Source: Streptococcus entericus DSM 14446
GTDB taxonomy: Bacteria; Bacillota; Bacilli; Lactobacillales; Streptococcaceae
Length of the DNA: 64,000 nucleotides
NCBI RefSeq assembly: GCF_000380025.1
Contig: NZ_KB904155.1
Location: 146,151 to 210,150, forward strand
Direction: 5' to 3'
Under the pieces are notes generated by a model, which did no database searches, had not been told where the DNA came from, and was given only the letters and a program-made list of their open reading frames with translations. Shown one piece after another: positions 43,956-55,143 of the stretch. The position numbers and the translations under genes are program-made. The number at the start of each line of letters is the position of its first letter. Position 1 is the stretch's first letter.

Positions 43956-44767
43956 AACGTTTTATTATTCTAGCAGGTTACTGTGAGTTGGGGATGTACC
44001 TTTACTGGACTGGTAAACTGGATCAATACATCAATACCCGCTACACTTATCTCGCTTTTTTGTCAATGGGAATTTCCTTCATTTTAGCTGTGGTGCAACT
44101 CATAATATGGGTCAAACAGTTAGATAAGCATCAGCATAAACAGCTGGGCTGGGGAAGCCTGCTGACTTTAGCTATTCCTTTACTTATTGGTTTTTTCATT
44201 CCAACAGTCACTCTTAATGCCACTACCGTCGCTAGCAAAGGCTATCAGTTCCCCTTGGCGGCAGAGGTTGATGCGGATAGCCAATTGCAAAGCGCTGATG
44301 GTACAGATATTCAGTATTTAAAGCCAGATACTAGCCTATTTTTTACAAAAAAGAATTACGAGCTCCAGATGGCAAAGAGCCTCTCGCGTTACCAGCAGAT
44401 AAACCATATTACGATTACCAATGATAATTACATGGAAGTCATGGAGCTAATTTACCTGTTCCCAGATCACTTTATGGGGAAAACAATCAGTTACTCAGGC
44501 TTTGTCTACAAGGATCCCGAAGCCAAAGGGCAACAGTATCTCTTTCGCTTCGGCATTATTCACTGCATCGCTGATTCGGGTGTTTATGGTCTCTTGACAA
44601 AAGGCAATGAAATGAGTTATGATGATAATACTTGGATACAAGTGAGTGGTCAGCTAACTAAAGCTTACAATCAAAGCTTAGATCTTTACCTGCCCGCCTT
44701 AGATATCACAGAAAGCTCTGCCATATCACCACCAGAAAATCCTTATGTTTACCGACAGTTTTACTAG
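43952..44767 (+). CDS. TIGR03943 family membrane protein (YcgQ-like)
   Basis: A 271-residue protein with two to four N-terminal membrane helices (RFIILAGYCELGMYLYWTGKL, quoted in part; YTYLAFLSMGISFILAVV). A soluble outer domain follows from about residue 90, containing NYMEVMELIYLFPDHFMGKTIS and RFGIIHCIADSGVYGLL with a conserved HC pair. This is the standard partner of UPF0718 permeases (YcgR-YcgQ in B. subtilis). The outer HC-containing domain may bind a metal. The start overlaps the permease stop as ATGA, and a VOC gene follows after 12 bp. Confidence 0.85.
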   Translation: MKRFIILAGYCELGMYLYWTGKLDQYINTRYTYLAFLSMGISFILAVVQLIIWVKQLDKHQHKQLGWGSLLTLAIPLLIGFFIPTVTLNATTVASKGYQFPLAAEVDADSQLQSADGTDIQYLKPDTSLFFTKKNYELQMAKSLSRYQQINHITITNDNYMEVMELIYLFPDHFMGKTISYSGFVYKDPEAKGQQYLFRFGIIHCIADSGVYGLLTKGNEMSYDDNTWIQVSGQLTKAYNQSLDLYLPALDITESSAISPPENPYVYRQFY

Positions 44768-44779
44768 ATTAAAGGAGAA

Positions 44780-45160
44780 ATGATGTTTAATAATCCATAC
44801 AAAACCATGATTTATGTGGCAGATGTTGAAGCCGAAAAAAATTTTTGGAGTAAGATGGGATTTGTCATTGTCAAAGAAGATGTCATCTTAGAGTTTCCAA
44901 CATTTGAAATGAAAATCTCACCAGATAGCCAAACTAGTTTTGTGGTCTATTCTACAGCTTTCATTGAACAGTATTCGCCAGAGTTGCTTGGTAATCAGCC
45001 TAATTTACTCTTTTTCACTCATAACATCGAGATGGTTTACCAACTTGTCAAAACGGTCAGTCCAGCAGTGAGTGACTTAAACGAACTACCTTATAAAAAC
45101 TTTAGTTTCGAGTCACCAAACGGGCAATTTTATACTGTTCGCGAAGAAGAAAGTTATTAA
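44780..45160 (+). CDS. VOC/glyoxalase-fold protein
   Basis: A 126-residue single-domain protein of the vicinal-oxygen-chelate fold: YKTMIYVADVEAEKNFWSKMGF at the start is the classic first beta-alpha-beta unit (quoted in part), and FSFESPNGQFYTVRE closes the second. The typical metal ligand H/E pattern is poorly preserved, so it may bind rather than convert its ligand. ATGATG start; the ribosome site GGAGA lies in front. It is the last gene of the permease operon and a bidirectional terminator follows. Function unknown. Confidence 0.75.
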   Translation: MMFNNPYKTMIYVADVEAEKNFWSKMGFVIVKEDVILEFPTFEMKISPDSQTSFVVYSTAFIEQYSPELLGNQPNLLFFTHNIEMVYQLVKTVSPAVSDLNELPYKNFSFESPNGQFYTVREEESY

Positions 45161-45223
45161 ATTTTTCTATTTACCAATAAACAAGGCAACTATTGTGTTG
45201 TCAAAAGTTACTACCTAAATATC

Positions 45224-45257
45224 AAAAATCAGGGAAATAATATTTCCCTGATTTTTA
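45224..45257. terminator. Bidirectional terminator between the VOC gene and ileS
   Basis: A 14-bp stem AAAAATCAGGGAAA (45224-45237) and TTTCCCTGATTTTT (45243-45256). Confidence 0.85.
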
Positions 45258-45263
45258 TTTATT

Positions 45264-48026
45264 TTACCCTTCAAATCCTTCTACGACTGCTTCTGGAAAT
45301 TCAGCTTCGACGATAGCAGCACAGTGGTCACAGATGGTAACCCCATAGGCACGCTCTTTGGTCGTTTCGTCAATGCGGCGGCAACGCTGGCAGACCTCAC
45401 CTGCAGCACGCTCGACACTAAAGCCACTCTCAGCAGCTTCTACAAGGGTTAGCTTGGAGACGATAAGAAGCTGGGCTAGGTCACAGTTGAGGGCTTCCAG
45501 CGCTGCTTTTTCACTGGCTGTCACTTGAGCCGTCAGGTGGGCTTCTAGCGATTTACCGATGATTTTCTCATTGCGGGCTTCTTCCAAGGCTTTTTGGGCT
45601 CTTGTGCGGAAGTCCATAAAGTCGGTCCATGCTGCCAAAATAGCGGCGCTATTGTCATATTCAACCGCCTCTGGCAAGTCGGTCAACTGAACAAAGTCTG
45701 CGGTCTCGTGCTCCAGATAAGACCAGATTTCCTCTGCGGTGTGCGGTAAAATTGGGGTCAACAGCTGGGTCAGCTTCACCAAGATGTCGTAGAAGACTGT
45801 CTGCATTTGACGGCGAGCTTTGCTATTTTCCGCTTCGATATAGACCACATCCTTGGCAAAATCAAGATAGAAGGCGGACAAATCAACCGTGATGAAGTTG
45901 ACCACGCTCTTATAGATGGTCATAAAATCATAGCTGTCATAGGCCGCACGGACAGTTGCCACAAGCGCATTAAAGGCTACGGTCATGTACTGGTCAACGC
46001 TACGAAGGTCGTCAAAGGCGACTGTATCTGTCGCAGGGTTGAAATCGCTAGTGTTAGCCAGTAGGAAACGCAGGGTATTGCGGATTTTACGGTAGGTTTC
46101 AGAAACCTGCCCCAAAATGTCCATAGATACCCGCACGTCGTTTGAGGTATCAACCGAAGTCACCCAGAGGCGGAGAATTTCAGCCCCGTATTGCTTAGCG
46201 ACATCGTTTGGTGAGATGATATTGCCCTTGGACTTGGACATTTTCTCGCCTTTACCATCCAGAACAAACCCTTGAGAGAGAATGCTCTTATACGGCGCAT
46301 GCCCATTGACAGCGACAGAAGTGATCAAAGACGAGTTGAACCAACCACGGTACTGGTCAGAGCCTTCAAGGTAAAGATCCGCTGGATAGGCAAGGTTGTC
46401 ACGGGCATTCATCACCCCATTCCACGAGCTACCAGAGTCAAACCAGACGTCCATGATGTCGGTTTCCTTGGTAAATTCCCCATTCGGTGAGCCTGGGTGG
46501 CTAAAGCCTGCTGGCAGGAGGTCTTTGGCGTCACGCTTCCACCAGATAATCGAACCTTCTTTTTCAAAGAGGTCTGCCACATGGTCAGTGACTTCCTTGC
46601 TCAGGATTGGCGTGCCATCTTCGGCATAGAAAATCGGTAACGGCACCCCCCAAGCCCGTTGACGGGAAATCACCCAATCCCCACGGTCACGGATCATGTT
46701 GTAAAGGCGGGTTTTACCCCAACTTGGGTTGAAGGTCGTTTTCTCGATATTATCCAAGATGTCCTGACGGAATTTAGACACAGAAGCAAACCACTGCGGT
46801 ACTGCCCGCCAGATAATCGGCTTCTTGGTCCGCCAGTCAAACGGGTAAGAGTGATTGATGACTTCTTTGGCAAGGAGCAAATCACCCAACTTCTCCACAA
46901 CCGTCGGCACGACCTTGTCATAAAACTGCCCCTCAAAATCAGGACCCGCCAGCTCATTCATCAGTCCACGCTCGTCAACCGTCACATAGACCTCAAGACC
47001 GTACTTAACACCGACATTGTAGTCGTCCTCACCAAAGCTCGGTGCGGTATGAACGACACCTGTACCAGACTCGGTCGTCACATGGTCGCCCAAAATCACC
47101 AGCTCGTCCACATGAGCATCCCACGGGTGCTCAGTCACGATATACTCCAGCTCTGCTCCCTTATGCTGTTGGACAATAGCAAAGCTGTCCCAGCCAAACT
47201 TGTCTGCCAGTTTGTCCACCAAGGCTTCAGCAAGGAGGTACTTTTTAGAAGAAGCTTCTGGCTGTACCACCACATAGTCCATGTCAGGTCCGACAGTCAA
47301 GCCACGAGAGGCTGTGATGGTAAATGGGGTCGTTGTCCAGACCACGATGTAGGTATCCGTATCCAGCACGCCTTTGCCGTCCTTGACCTTGTTGGCATAA
47401 TAGAGCGAGGTCGAGTCGATGTCGCGGTATTCAATCTCTGCCTCTGCCAGAGCAGACTCAGATGACCATGACCAGTAGACAGGCTTAGCACCACGGTAGA
47501 TGTAGCCCTTGTCCGCCATCGCACCAAAGACACGGATCTGAGCGGCTTCAAAGTCTGGTGTCAAGGTGATATAAGGATTGTCCCAGTCTGCAGATACGCC
47601 CAGACGCTTGAAATCCTCTCGTTGCTTGTCCACCTGCGACAGGGCATAGTCTCGGCACATTTCAAGATAAGTAGCCAGGTCTAACTCCTTGCGTTTAACG
47701 CCTTGTTTGGACAAGACCTGCTCAATCGGCAGACCATGCGTGTCCCAACCTGGGACATACGGAGCAGAAAAACCTGACATGGACTTGCTACGAACGATGA
47801 TGTCCTTGGAAATCTTATTGAGGGCATGGCCAACATGGATATTCCCGTTAGCATAAGGAGGTCCATCGTGAAGATGGAAGGCAGGTTTTCCTGCATTTAA
47901 CTCCTGACGGCGTTGGTAGAGCTTGGCTTCTTCCCAAGCTTTTTGCCACTCAGGCTCTTTTGTCGGCAACCCAGCCCGCATCGGAAAGGCTGTTTGACCG
48001 AGGTTAAGGGTTTCTTTTAATTTCAT
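45264..48026 (-). CDS. ileS: Isoleucyl-tRNA synthetase
   Basis: ATG 48026 gives [20 protein letters not shown], the usual streptococcal start; the longer frame to 48080 has no support. The 920-residue class I enzyme has the HIGH-type motif GNIHVGHAL near 57-65, a CP1 editing domain ([26 protein letters not shown]), KMSKS in [10 protein letters not shown] and an anticodon domain. A C-terminal zinc knot has four cysteines (CQRC, CDHC). It is the bacterial (mupirocin-sensitive type) form by length and zinc tail. It is controlled by the Ile T-box upstream and follows the division cluster as in other streptococci. Confidence 0.98.
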   Translation of the reverse strand: MKLKETLNLGQTAFPMRAGLPTKEPEWQKAWEEAKLYQRRQELNAGKPAFHLHDGPPYANGNIHVGHALNKISKDIIVRSKSMSGFSAPYVPGWDTHGLPIEQVLSKQGVKRKELDLATYLEMCRDYALSQVDKQREDFKRLGVSADWDNPYITLTPDFEAAQIRVFGAMADKGYIYRGAKPVYWSWSSESALAEAEIEYRDIDSTSLYYANKVKDGKGVLDTDTYIVVWTTTPFTITASRGLTVGPDMDYVVVQPEASSKKYLLAEALVDKLADKFGWDSFAIVQQHKGAELEYIVTEHPWDAHVDELVILGDHVTTESGTGVVHTAPSFGEDDYNVGVKYGLEVYVTVDERGLMNELAGPDFEGQFYDKVVPTVVEKLGDLLLAKEVINHSYPFDWRTKKPIIWRAVPQWFASVSKFRQDILDNIEKTTFNPSWGKTRLYNMIRDRGDWVISRQRAWGVPLPIFYAEDGTPILSKEVTDHVADLFEKEGSIIWWKRDAKDLLPAGFSHPGSPNGEFTKETDIMDVWFDSGSSWNGVMNARDNLAYPADLYLEGSDQYRGWFNSSLITSVAVNGHAPYKSILSQGFVLDGKGEKMSKSKGNIISPNDVAKQYGAEILRLWVTSVDTSNDVRVSMDILGQVSETYRKIRNTLRFLLANTSDFNPATDTVAFDDLRSVDQYMTVAFNALVATVRAAYDSYDFMTIYKSVVNFITVDLSAFYLDFAKDVVYIEAENSKARRQMQTVFYDILVKLTQLLTPILPHTAEEIWSYLEHETADFVQLTDLPEAVEYDNSAAILAAWTDFMDFRTRAQKALEEARNEKIIGKSLEAHLTAQVTASEKAALEALNCDLAQLLIVSKLTLVEAAESGFSVERAAGEVCQRCRRIDETTKERAYGVTICDHCAAIVEAEFPEAVVEGFEG

Positions 48027-48249
48027 AATCTTCTCACTTTCTGTTACTTTACACGATTGTCGATGTTCCCTAAAGGGCAATCCGACTAGAAGATAGTTTG
48101 GTTGTGGTCAGCTATATCAGTGTTTTAGTCTTGGTAGGCAAGCCTCTCAATACTTCTTAACTCACGAATAAAGTTTGAAATTTAGCATTCTCAGAAACAG
48201 ACTTCCAAACTAGTTTACTTACCATCTCGGACCACTTTAGACACTATCA

Positions 48250-48466
48250 AAAAGAAAAAAAGCCTTCATCACAAAGGACGAAAGCTCGTGGTACCACCTT
48301 TTTTCAGACAGATCAAAAGACTCTGTCCCTTATGTAGCTAGTAAGGTTAGCCAAACCTTCTGACCTACTCACATTCAGTCAAAATGCTATAAAATGATGG
48401 ACCAATCATCAGTGATGGCAGGGCTCGCACCGTCCCCTGCTCGCTTGGCATATCATGATTGGTTCG
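48250..48466 (-). promoter_or_regulatory. T-box riboswitch of ileS (Ile specifier AUC)
   Basis: Stem I base ACCAATCAT (48463-48455) pairs with ATGATTGGT (48409-48401). The distal arm is GCAGGG...CCCTGC. On the 3' side ATC at 48416-48414, followed by A, is the likely Ile specifier. The T-box core GGTGGTACCACG is at 48298-48287. A 10-bp terminator stem, AGCTTTCGTC with GATGAAGGCT, ends in a T run. Uncharged tRNA-Ile should favour readthrough into ileS. Confidence 0.93.
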
Positions 48467-48480
48467 TGTTTTTATGTCGC

Positions 48481-49215
48481 TTAAATATTCAGTTTGAAGG
48501 TTTGAGTGTCACCAGAGACAGTTCCATCAGGAACTGGTCCTTGCTGTTCTAACTGAGCGTTAGCTTCTGCAATACGGCGCTGTAGCTCTGCCATTTCTTC
48601 TGGAGAAAACTGGCGTGTCGCATCAATGGAGGCAGTGTCATCTATTTCAGGGACATGCTCACCAAGTACTTTTTCTACTACTTCCTTGAAGGCTGCATCA
48701 GAGTTTTGCAGATAAACCGCTGTCGGTTGCAACAGCTCCTGCCACTCAGGAGCATTGACCAGCCCCAACTGGGCTTCTACCGTAGCTAGTAAACGCTGAT
48801 GGAAAATGCGTGTCTGGCGTTTTAGATCTTCTGTCTCAACAGCCACTCGCTTGGCGTCATCTGAAGCATCTCTAAGCAGTTGGTTCGCCTTTACTTTAGC
48901 TTCTTCAATCAGCTGCTTGGCATCATGAGTAGCTTTGTTCAGGATGTTATCCGCTTCTGTACGCGCAGACAATTTTACCTTTTCAGATGTTTCTTGGGCC
49001 AGTATAACCGACTGGGTCAGAGATTCTTTCATATCCCCAAAGTAGGCTAATTTTTCTTCCAAATCACGGATACGCTGTTCCTGCTCCCGATTAAGGCGAA
49101 CTAGGGTTTCATAATCATCGATGACAATGTCTAAAAATTCATTGACCTCATCTCGATGATAACCGCGAAATTCATTTCGAAATGTTTTATCTTTAATATC
49201 AAGTGCTGTTAACAC
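48481..49215 (-). CDS. divIVA: Cell-division protein DivIVA
   Basis: A 244-residue coiled-coil protein. The membrane-binding N-terminal domain has KTFRNEFRGYHRDEVNEFLDIV (quoted as GYHRDEVNEFLD), and two long coiled coils span about 30-165. The C-terminal part is acidic. In streptococci DivIVA sits at septa and poles, recruits division proteins and is a StkP substrate. It lies 10 bp after ylmH at the end of the ftsA cluster. The ileS T-box begins 15 bp beyond its stop, so division and ileS transcripts may partly overlap. Confidence 0.95.
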   Translation of the reverse strand: MLTALDIKDKTFRNEFRGYHRDEVNEFLDIVIDDYETLVRLNREQEQRIRDLEEKLAYFGDMKESLTQSVILAQETSEKVKLSARTEADNILNKATHDAKQLIEEAKVKANQLLRDASDDAKRVAVETEDLKRQTRIFHQRLLATVEAQLGLVNAPEWQELLQPTAVYLQNSDAAFKEVVEKVLGEHVPEIDDTASIDATRQFSPEEMAELQRRIAEANAQLEQQGPVPDGTVSGDTQTFKLNI

Positions 49216-49225
49216 ATGTCCCTCC

Positions 49226-50011
49226 TTAACTGTTTACTATTTTGGCAATCATGACTTTATGTTTACCACTTTTGCTGATACCAATATGCTCTGTCAAGCG
49301 ATAGCGACCAGAACCACGAATACTCAGTAAATCTCCAATAGTAATCTCTTGCGTGACTTTTAAGCTCTCCCGATGATTAACCTTAACTTTACCACTTGTA
49401 ATCATCACCTGCGCTTGTTGACGGGACTGACCAGTCAAGAGAGCCACCAGTTTATCCAAGCGCAAACTAGAAACTAGATAAAGAGTTGTTTCAGTTTTTT
49501 CTTCAGACCTTATCAGCTGTTCAAAGTCAATTTGGCGTAATTGCACACCTGTTCTTGCCATCTTTCTTGTCTCTCGGACAGCATAATCAGCCATCTGCTG
49601 GTCTAGGACGACCTGAGCATAGCCCTTTGCAACGATGATGTCGCCAATCACCTGACGCTTCAATCCTAAACCGTTTAGCAGAGAGCCCAGTATTTGGGAA
49701 TGGCTGAGCTGAGCAAATTTGCCTTGATAGGAAATCTCGACTAGAGCCATCTCAAAATCCGTCACCTCCAACTGGTAATAATCCGGCGCTAAAATAAAGC
49801 GTGCCTGCTCCAGAGGATAATAGTCCTGGCTAGAATAATACCTGACCCCAGCTTGTCTTAAAATACTGTGAGCAATCTCTTGCTGTCTAGGGTCAAGAAA
49901 ACCCGTTAGCTGATGACAGTAATAGGTCTCTAAGCGATCGACTAAGTCCAGTATCTTCTCGACAGTCTCATATTCGCTAGGATTAAAATGTTGATAAAGT
50001 TGCTTTGCCAT
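49226..50011 (-). CDS. ylmH: S4-domain RNA-binding protein YlmH
   Basis: The 261-residue protein has an N-terminal YlmH-specific region (FNPSEYETVEKILDLVDR, FLDPRQQEIAHSI) and a C-terminal S4 domain (about 180-245; LDKLVALLTGQSRQQAQVMI, VKVNHRESLKVTQEITIGDLLSIRGSGR quoted in part). YlmH homologues bind the ribosome and help rescue stalled complexes with peptidyl-tRNA. Its gene is a constant member of the division cluster in Gram-positive bacteria. It directly abuts yggT (1 bp apart). Confidence 0.94.
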   Translation of the reverse strand: MAKQLYQHFNPSEYETVEKILDLVDRLETYYCHQLTGFLDPRQQEIAHSILRQAGVRYYSSQDYYPLEQARFILAPDYYQLEVTDFEMALVEISYQGKFAQLSHSQILGSLLNGLGLKRQVIGDIIVAKGYAQVVLDQQMADYAVRETRKMARTGVQLRQIDFEQLIRSEEKTETTLYLVSSLRLDKLVALLTGQSRQQAQVMITSGKVKVNHRESLKVTQEITIGDLLSIRGSGRYRLTEHIGISKSGKHKVMIAKIVNS

Positions 50012-50266
50012 TTAATATAAAAACGAAGATAAGAAACTAGAAGCAAGCTCAATCAACAATAGGGCAAGAAAAACGGTAAAGTCTAATCCACCAAATTGCA
50101 AGTTGAACCGACGAAGCGGTGCTAAAACCGGATCAACGAGAAAGCGAACAAAACGTCCCACTGCGCTGTCATACAAGCTTGGAAGCCATGATAAAAGTGC
50201 ATACGCAATGAATAATTTAGAGTAAAGAGACAAGGTCAAGAGTAGAAATCGAATCACTAGCCCCAT
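50012..50266 (-). CDS. yggT: YggT family membrane protein
   Basis: An 84-residue protein with two hydrophobic helices around the family motif DPVLAPLRRFNLQFGGLDFT. It belongs to the YlmG/YggT group found next to sepF in Firmicutes and cyanobacteria, where it is linked to cell division and membrane organisation. Length is normal for the family. It lies 2 bp after sepF and 1 bp before ylmH, so all are cotranscribed. Molecular role not established. Confidence 0.93.
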   Translation of the reverse strand: MGLVIRFLLLTLSLYSKLFIAYALLSWLPSLYDSAVGRFVRFLVDPVLAPLRRFNLQFGGLDFTVFLALLLIELASSFLSSFLY

Positions 50267-50268
50267 CG

Positions 50269-50919
50269 TTATCGCCTCTTCATGTCGTAATCGTAGTTAA
50301 CTTCTTGTATCCCTTGATGTGATGATAGAGCATTTTCCATGGTAACAACAACATTTTCAGGAGTGAGCAAAAACATGGTTGCCCCAACCCTCTGCAAGGT
50401 ACCATTAGCAACGACACAAGCACCTGTCAAGAAGTCAATACAACGACGCGCTTGCGCATCGTCCTGCATATACTCAAAATCAACAAGCAGACATTGCCCC
50501 TGTGTGAAGGCATCTGCAATCGCAGATGCATCTTCATAGCGCAAGGGGTGCTTGATAGCGATTTGAGTTTGACCTGGCTTAATCGTCTGTTCTTTTGGAC
50601 GAGTAATCGGCTGGCTCGGTTTGCTTGTAGGTGCCTGTGGTCGCTCTGGTAAGCGAGGACCTGCTAGTCGCTCTCTACCTTCACGTCCAGCATCGTCAAC
50701 TGAACGAGAATTTGCTGATGCTGATGGATACTGGCGAGTCGGCTTTGTCGTTGGTGCTTTCGGGCGATTTGAACTCACGTTTTCTTGTTTTTCTGGCAAA
50801 TTAACCTCCTGCCTTGGTTGAATATCAGGTTCCACTACATCAACATCTGTTTCAGTGTCACTGACATCATCGGTATCAAAATAAGAGATAATTTTGTCAA
50901 ATCTATCGCGAAATGCCAT
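50269..50919 (-). CDS. sepF: Cell-division protein SepF
   Basis: The 216-residue protein has an N-terminal amphipathic membrane-targeting helix (MAFRDRFDKIISYFDTDD). A disordered Pro/Arg/Ser-rich linker (about 30-120) follows, and the conserved globular domain is at 120-205 (IKHPLRYEDASAIADAF, CLLVDFEYMQDDAQARRCIDFLTGA quoted in part). SepF binds the FtsZ C-terminus, tethers it to the membrane and curves the Z-ring. The linker is long but usual for streptococci. The gene is 11 bp after yggS. Confidence 0.95.
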   Translation of the reverse strand: MAFRDRFDKIISYFDTDDVSDTETDVDVVEPDIQPRQEVNLPEKQENVSSNRPKAPTTKPTRQYPSASANSRSVDDAGREGRERLAGPRLPERPQAPTSKPSQPITRPKEQTIKPGQTQIAIKHPLRYEDASAIADAFTQGQCLLVDFEYMQDDAQARRCIDFLTGACVVANGTLQRVGATMFLLTPENVVVTMENALSSHQGIQEVNYDYDMKRR

Positions 50920-50930
50920 AGGTTTCTCCT

Positions 50931-51596
50931 TTACTCAAAGAATAAAGAGCCAATACGGACAAAACTAGCACCTTCTTGAATAGCGATGGCAAAATCACCA
51001 CTCATTCCCATGCTTAACTCAGTCAATGGCATATTCTTTAATTGTTTGTCTTGTAATTGGTCTCGCAGCTGTCGTGTCGCTGCAAAAATCTGATGGAGTT
51101 GGTTAGGACTGGCTTCAAAGGGCGCCATAGTCATCAAACCAACAACCTCAATTTTATCCAGCTCTGCGATTGTCGGCAAGGCCTCTAAAACCTCCTGAGG
51201 CGTAAAACCGTGCTTACTCTCTTCGCCTGAGATATTAACCTGAAGAAAGCATTTCACCACTTTCGAGGCCCGCTTTTGAATCTCTTGAGCCAAGGTTAGG
51301 CTATCAAGGGCATGAAAATAATCAATGTAATCAATCACATCTTTAACTTTACGACGTTGAAGACTACCGATAAAATGCCATGTGAGGTCTGGATGATGTA
51401 TCTGCTGGTATTTATCAAGAAACTTATCAACACGATTTTCACCCAAATGGCGAACGCCCGTGTTGATAAGATCTTGTGTGGTTTCTACATCCATATACTT
51501 GCTCACAGCCACGACTGTGACGTGATCAGCTCGACCAGCTCGCTCCATAGCGGAGCGTACAGCTCGATTGACCTGTTCTGTTTGTAGCCGTGTCAT
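50931..51596 (-). CDS. yggS: PLP homeostasis protein YggS (YlmE/PLPBP family)
   Basis: The 221-residue TIM-barrel protein binds pyridoxal phosphate without known catalysis. The PLP lysine lies in VTVVAVSKYMDVETTQ (K32 by count), the phosphate loop in LSMGMSGDFAIAIQEGASFVRIG (quoted in part), and HFIGSLQRRKVKDVI is conserved. Homologues keep PLP and amino-acid pools balanced. In Gram-positive bacteria the gene is always beside sepF. It starts 2 bp after ftsZ and is part of the division operon. Confidence 0.94.
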   Translation of the reverse strand: MTRLQTEQVNRAVRSAMERAGRADHVTVVAVSKYMDVETTQDLINTGVRHLGENRVDKFLDKYQQIHHPDLTWHFIGSLQRRKVKDVIDYIDYFHALDSLTLAQEIQKRASKVVKCFLQVNISGEESKHGFTPQEVLEALPTIAELDKIEVVGLMTMAPFEASPNQLHQIFAATRQLRDQLQDKQLKNMPLTELSMGMSGDFAIAIQEGASFVRIGSLFFE

Positions 51597-51598
51597 GT

Positions 51599-52906
<1,308 letters not shown>

Positions 52907-52924
52907 TCACCTCGTTTACTGCTT

Positions 52925-54298
52925 TTAATCAAATAGATGGAGATTGTCAAAAAGTCCTCTGAAACGGTCTCCTAATTTTTTCTTAGGTGCCGCCGTTTCT
53001 TCCGTTGCTGAATAGTCAGACTGTGGACTGTCTTGTTCGGCAACAGCAGGCTCTATCGGCAAGATTTTGCTTGCTAAACGTTCCACTGTTGAGGGTGAAG
53101 TCGTCACCTCAATTGGTTTACGTCTCAGCAACTCTTCACCTGATACAGCCGCCTGAGCAATGATATCAACATCACTCATCTGACCAACTGTCTCAACCAA
53201 GCTGATAACCGTTGAAAATATCGGATTGCGAATACCAACCTGATGTGGGATATGAAGCTTCACAGGAACACCGAAAATTTGTTGAGCTAAGTCAGCCACA
53301 CCTGGCAAAATAGCACCACCGCCTGTCACAACTATCCCACCAGGCATGTCAAGTAAACGCGCCTGATTAAGCGTCTGATAAACGCGGTCTAAAATATGAC
53401 GAATACGGGCAACAATAATCTCAGCCAAATAGTGTTCTGTGACCTCAAGCGGTTGTGATGAACCGACAACATCAACCTGTACAACATCTGTTTGACTAGC
53501 CGTTTCTAAATCAGCACTGCCAAAGTTATATTTCAAGGTTTCAGCTGTCTGAATAGACGTTTTCAGAACTTTGGAAATATCCTTTGTCACATAGTCGCCT
53601 CCCTCATGGAAGACTTCATTGTGCTGCAATTGTTGATTTTTTATGACAGAAATAGTTGTCTGTCCAGCCCCCATATCGATAACAGTTGCACCGAATTCGC
53701 GTTCGCCTTCGTTCAAAATCGCACCAGTCAAGGCTAAGGAAGAAATTACCGTGTGTTCAAGTTTCAGACCAGCACGTTCGATGGCCTTGCGTAGGTTATG
53801 AAGAACTGTTGACGGTCCTGTGTAAAGTGTCCCTCTCATCTCAAGACGAATTCCCATCATTCCACGAGGGTCACGGATCCCTTTAAAGCCATCAATCGTA
53901 AACTCCTCTGGAATCAATGAGATAACCTCACGTTCAGGGGCGACATTTTTCGTTAAAGCAGATTTGATAACATTCTCAACATCTTCATCTCTGATTTCTT
54001 TGCTGCTACCTGCGATGGGAATCATGCCCTGCGTTGGCTCCATCTGAATCTGTTGAGCAGGAAGGGCAACACTGACCTTATCAATCGATACGCCTGCTTT
54101 TTCTTCAGCTTGCTCAATCGCCTCACGCACGCTTGCTGCTGCTGCTTCAATATCAATCACAATACCATCTTTAACACCTGCACTTGGAACATTACTAGCC
54201 CCAATCACATTCATCTGACCATTAACGAACTCTGCAACGAGTACCTTAATCGAGCTGGTTCCTATATCCAATCCTGTAAAAAAGCCATTTCTAGCCAT
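52925..54298 (-). CDS. ftsA: Cell-division protein FtsA
   Basis: The 457-residue actin-like protein has GLDIGTSSIKVLVAEF (phosphate 1), the 1C (SHS2) domain around residues 85-165, VIDMGAGQTTISVI (phosphate 2) and VVTGGGAILPGV (adenosine). A linker and the C-terminal amphipathic membrane helix KKKLGDRFRGLFDNLHLF follow. It anchors FtsZ to the membrane and recruits late division proteins. It is the first gene of the ftsA-to-divIVA operon and has its own promoter directly after the mtnN terminator. Confidence 0.98.
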   Translation of the reverse strand: MARNGFFTGLDIGTSSIKVLVAEFVNGQMNVIGASNVPSAGVKDGIVIDIEAAAASVREAIEQAEEKAGVSIDKVSVALPAQQIQMEPTQGMIPIAGSSKEIRDEDVENVIKSALTKNVAPEREVISLIPEEFTIDGFKGIRDPRGMMGIRLEMRGTLYTGPSTVLHNLRKAIERAGLKLEHTVISSLALTGAILNEGEREFGATVIDMGAGQTTISVIKNQQLQHNEVFHEGGDYVTKDISKVLKTSIQTAETLKYNFGSADLETASQTDVVQVDVVGSSQPLEVTEHYLAEIIVARIRHILDRVYQTLNQARLLDMPGGIVVTGGGAILPGVADLAQQIFGVPVKLHIPHQVGIRNPIFSTVISLVETVGQMSDVDIIAQAAVSGEELLRRKPIEVTTSPSTVERLASKILPIEPAVAEQDSPQSDYSATEETAAPKKKLGDRFRGLFDNLHLFD

Positions 54299-54364
54299 TA
54301 ACTCGACCTCTCCGTTTCAACACTTTAATAAAAGACTTTATTTACTATAGTCTTATTCTAGCTT

Positions 54365-54394
54365 ATTATACCACAAAAAAACACAAAATGTCAT
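54365..54394 (-). promoter_or_regulatory. ftsA promoter overlapping the mtnN terminator
   Basis: Minus strand: ATGACA (54394-54389), 18-bp spacer, perfect TATAAT (54370-54365). The -35 lies in the loop and stem of the preceding terminator hairpin. Confidence 0.6.
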
Positions 54395-54404
54395 CATTTT
54401 GTGT
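54373..54404 (-). terminator. Terminator after mtnN
   Basis: Perfect 10-bp stem ACACAAAATG (54404-54395) and CATTTTGTGT (54390-54381) with a 4-nt loop, followed by seven T. Confidence 0.88.
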
Positions 54405-54445
54405 CAGTCTTTCGGAAAAAAAGCCCTTGTCATGAATTTTTAATA

Positions 54446-55135
54446 TTAGAGTTTAGCCAGACCTGCTAAAACCATCTGGGCAGAACGTTTTCCCGCCTCG
54501 ATGATAAAGGTATCAAAACTGATATTGGCCTCATGGTCTGCTGTATCACTCATGGCACGCACCACAAGCACTGGTAAATCAAGGCTATGAGCTGCCTGGG
54601 CGATAGCAGCCCCTTCCATCTCCACTGCCAAAACCTGCGGAAAATGTGCTTTAATCTCTTGGATGATGGCTGAGCTAGCAATAAAACTATCTCCTGTCGC
54701 AATCAAACCAACCCTGCTCGCCAAATCCTGCTCTGCTATGGCCTCTGAAAAAGCCAAACGTAAACGCTCGTCCGTGTCGAAATAAAGGGGTTGCCCAGAC
54801 ATCTGACCGTAGGCATAACCGAAGGCGGTCAAATCGACATCGTGGTAGACCAGCTGGTCAGCCAACACCACGTCACCGACCGCAAGACCTTGGGCAACGG
54901 CACCGGCTGAGCCAGTATTGATGACGGCAGTCACCCCAAAATGATCCGCCAAAACAGCGACTGACATGGCTGACATGACTTTGCCAACGCCAGATTGCAC
55001 CAGAACGACAGATTGACCAGAGAGGCGACCTGTGTGGTAGGTGCGTCCAAGAACCGTCTCGTCTGAGCGATTATCCAGATGCAACAACAACTCAGCCAGC
55101 TCTTGTGGCATGGCTGCAATAATTCCAATGGTCAT
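54446..55135 (-). CDS. mtnN: 5'-methylthioadenosine/S-adenosylhomocysteine nucleosidase
   Basis: The 229-residue Pfs enzyme cleaves MTA and SAH to adenine and thioribose or S-ribosylhomocysteine, feeding methionine salvage and the AI-2 pathway. It has MTIGIIAAMPQELAEL with the catalytic Glu (E12), VINTGSAGAVAQGLAVGDVVLADQ (quoted as NTGSAGA), AVEMEGAAIAQ for ribose contact and VVRAMSDTAD with the catalytic Asp. Length is normal. It is the last gene of the glmU-nudF-macP-mtnN operon and is closed by a strong terminator. Confidence 0.97.
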   Translation of the reverse strand: MTIGIIAAMPQELAELLLHLDNRSDETVLGRTYHTGRLSGQSVVLVQSGVGKVMSAMSVAVLADHFGVTAVINTGSAGAVAQGLAVGDVVLADQLVYHDVDLTAFGYAYGQMSGQPLYFDTDERLRLAFSEAIAEQDLASRVGLIATGDSFIASSAIIQEIKAHFPQVLAVEMEGAAIAQAAHSLDLPVLVVRAMSDTADHEANISFDTFIIEAGKRSAQMVLAGLAKL

Positions 55136-55143
55136 ATTTTCTC

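Noticed and set aside
46659-47465. A 268-codon open frame antisense to ileS
   Set aside because: It is a shadow of a fully conserved ileS; low-complexity translated text and no start signals.
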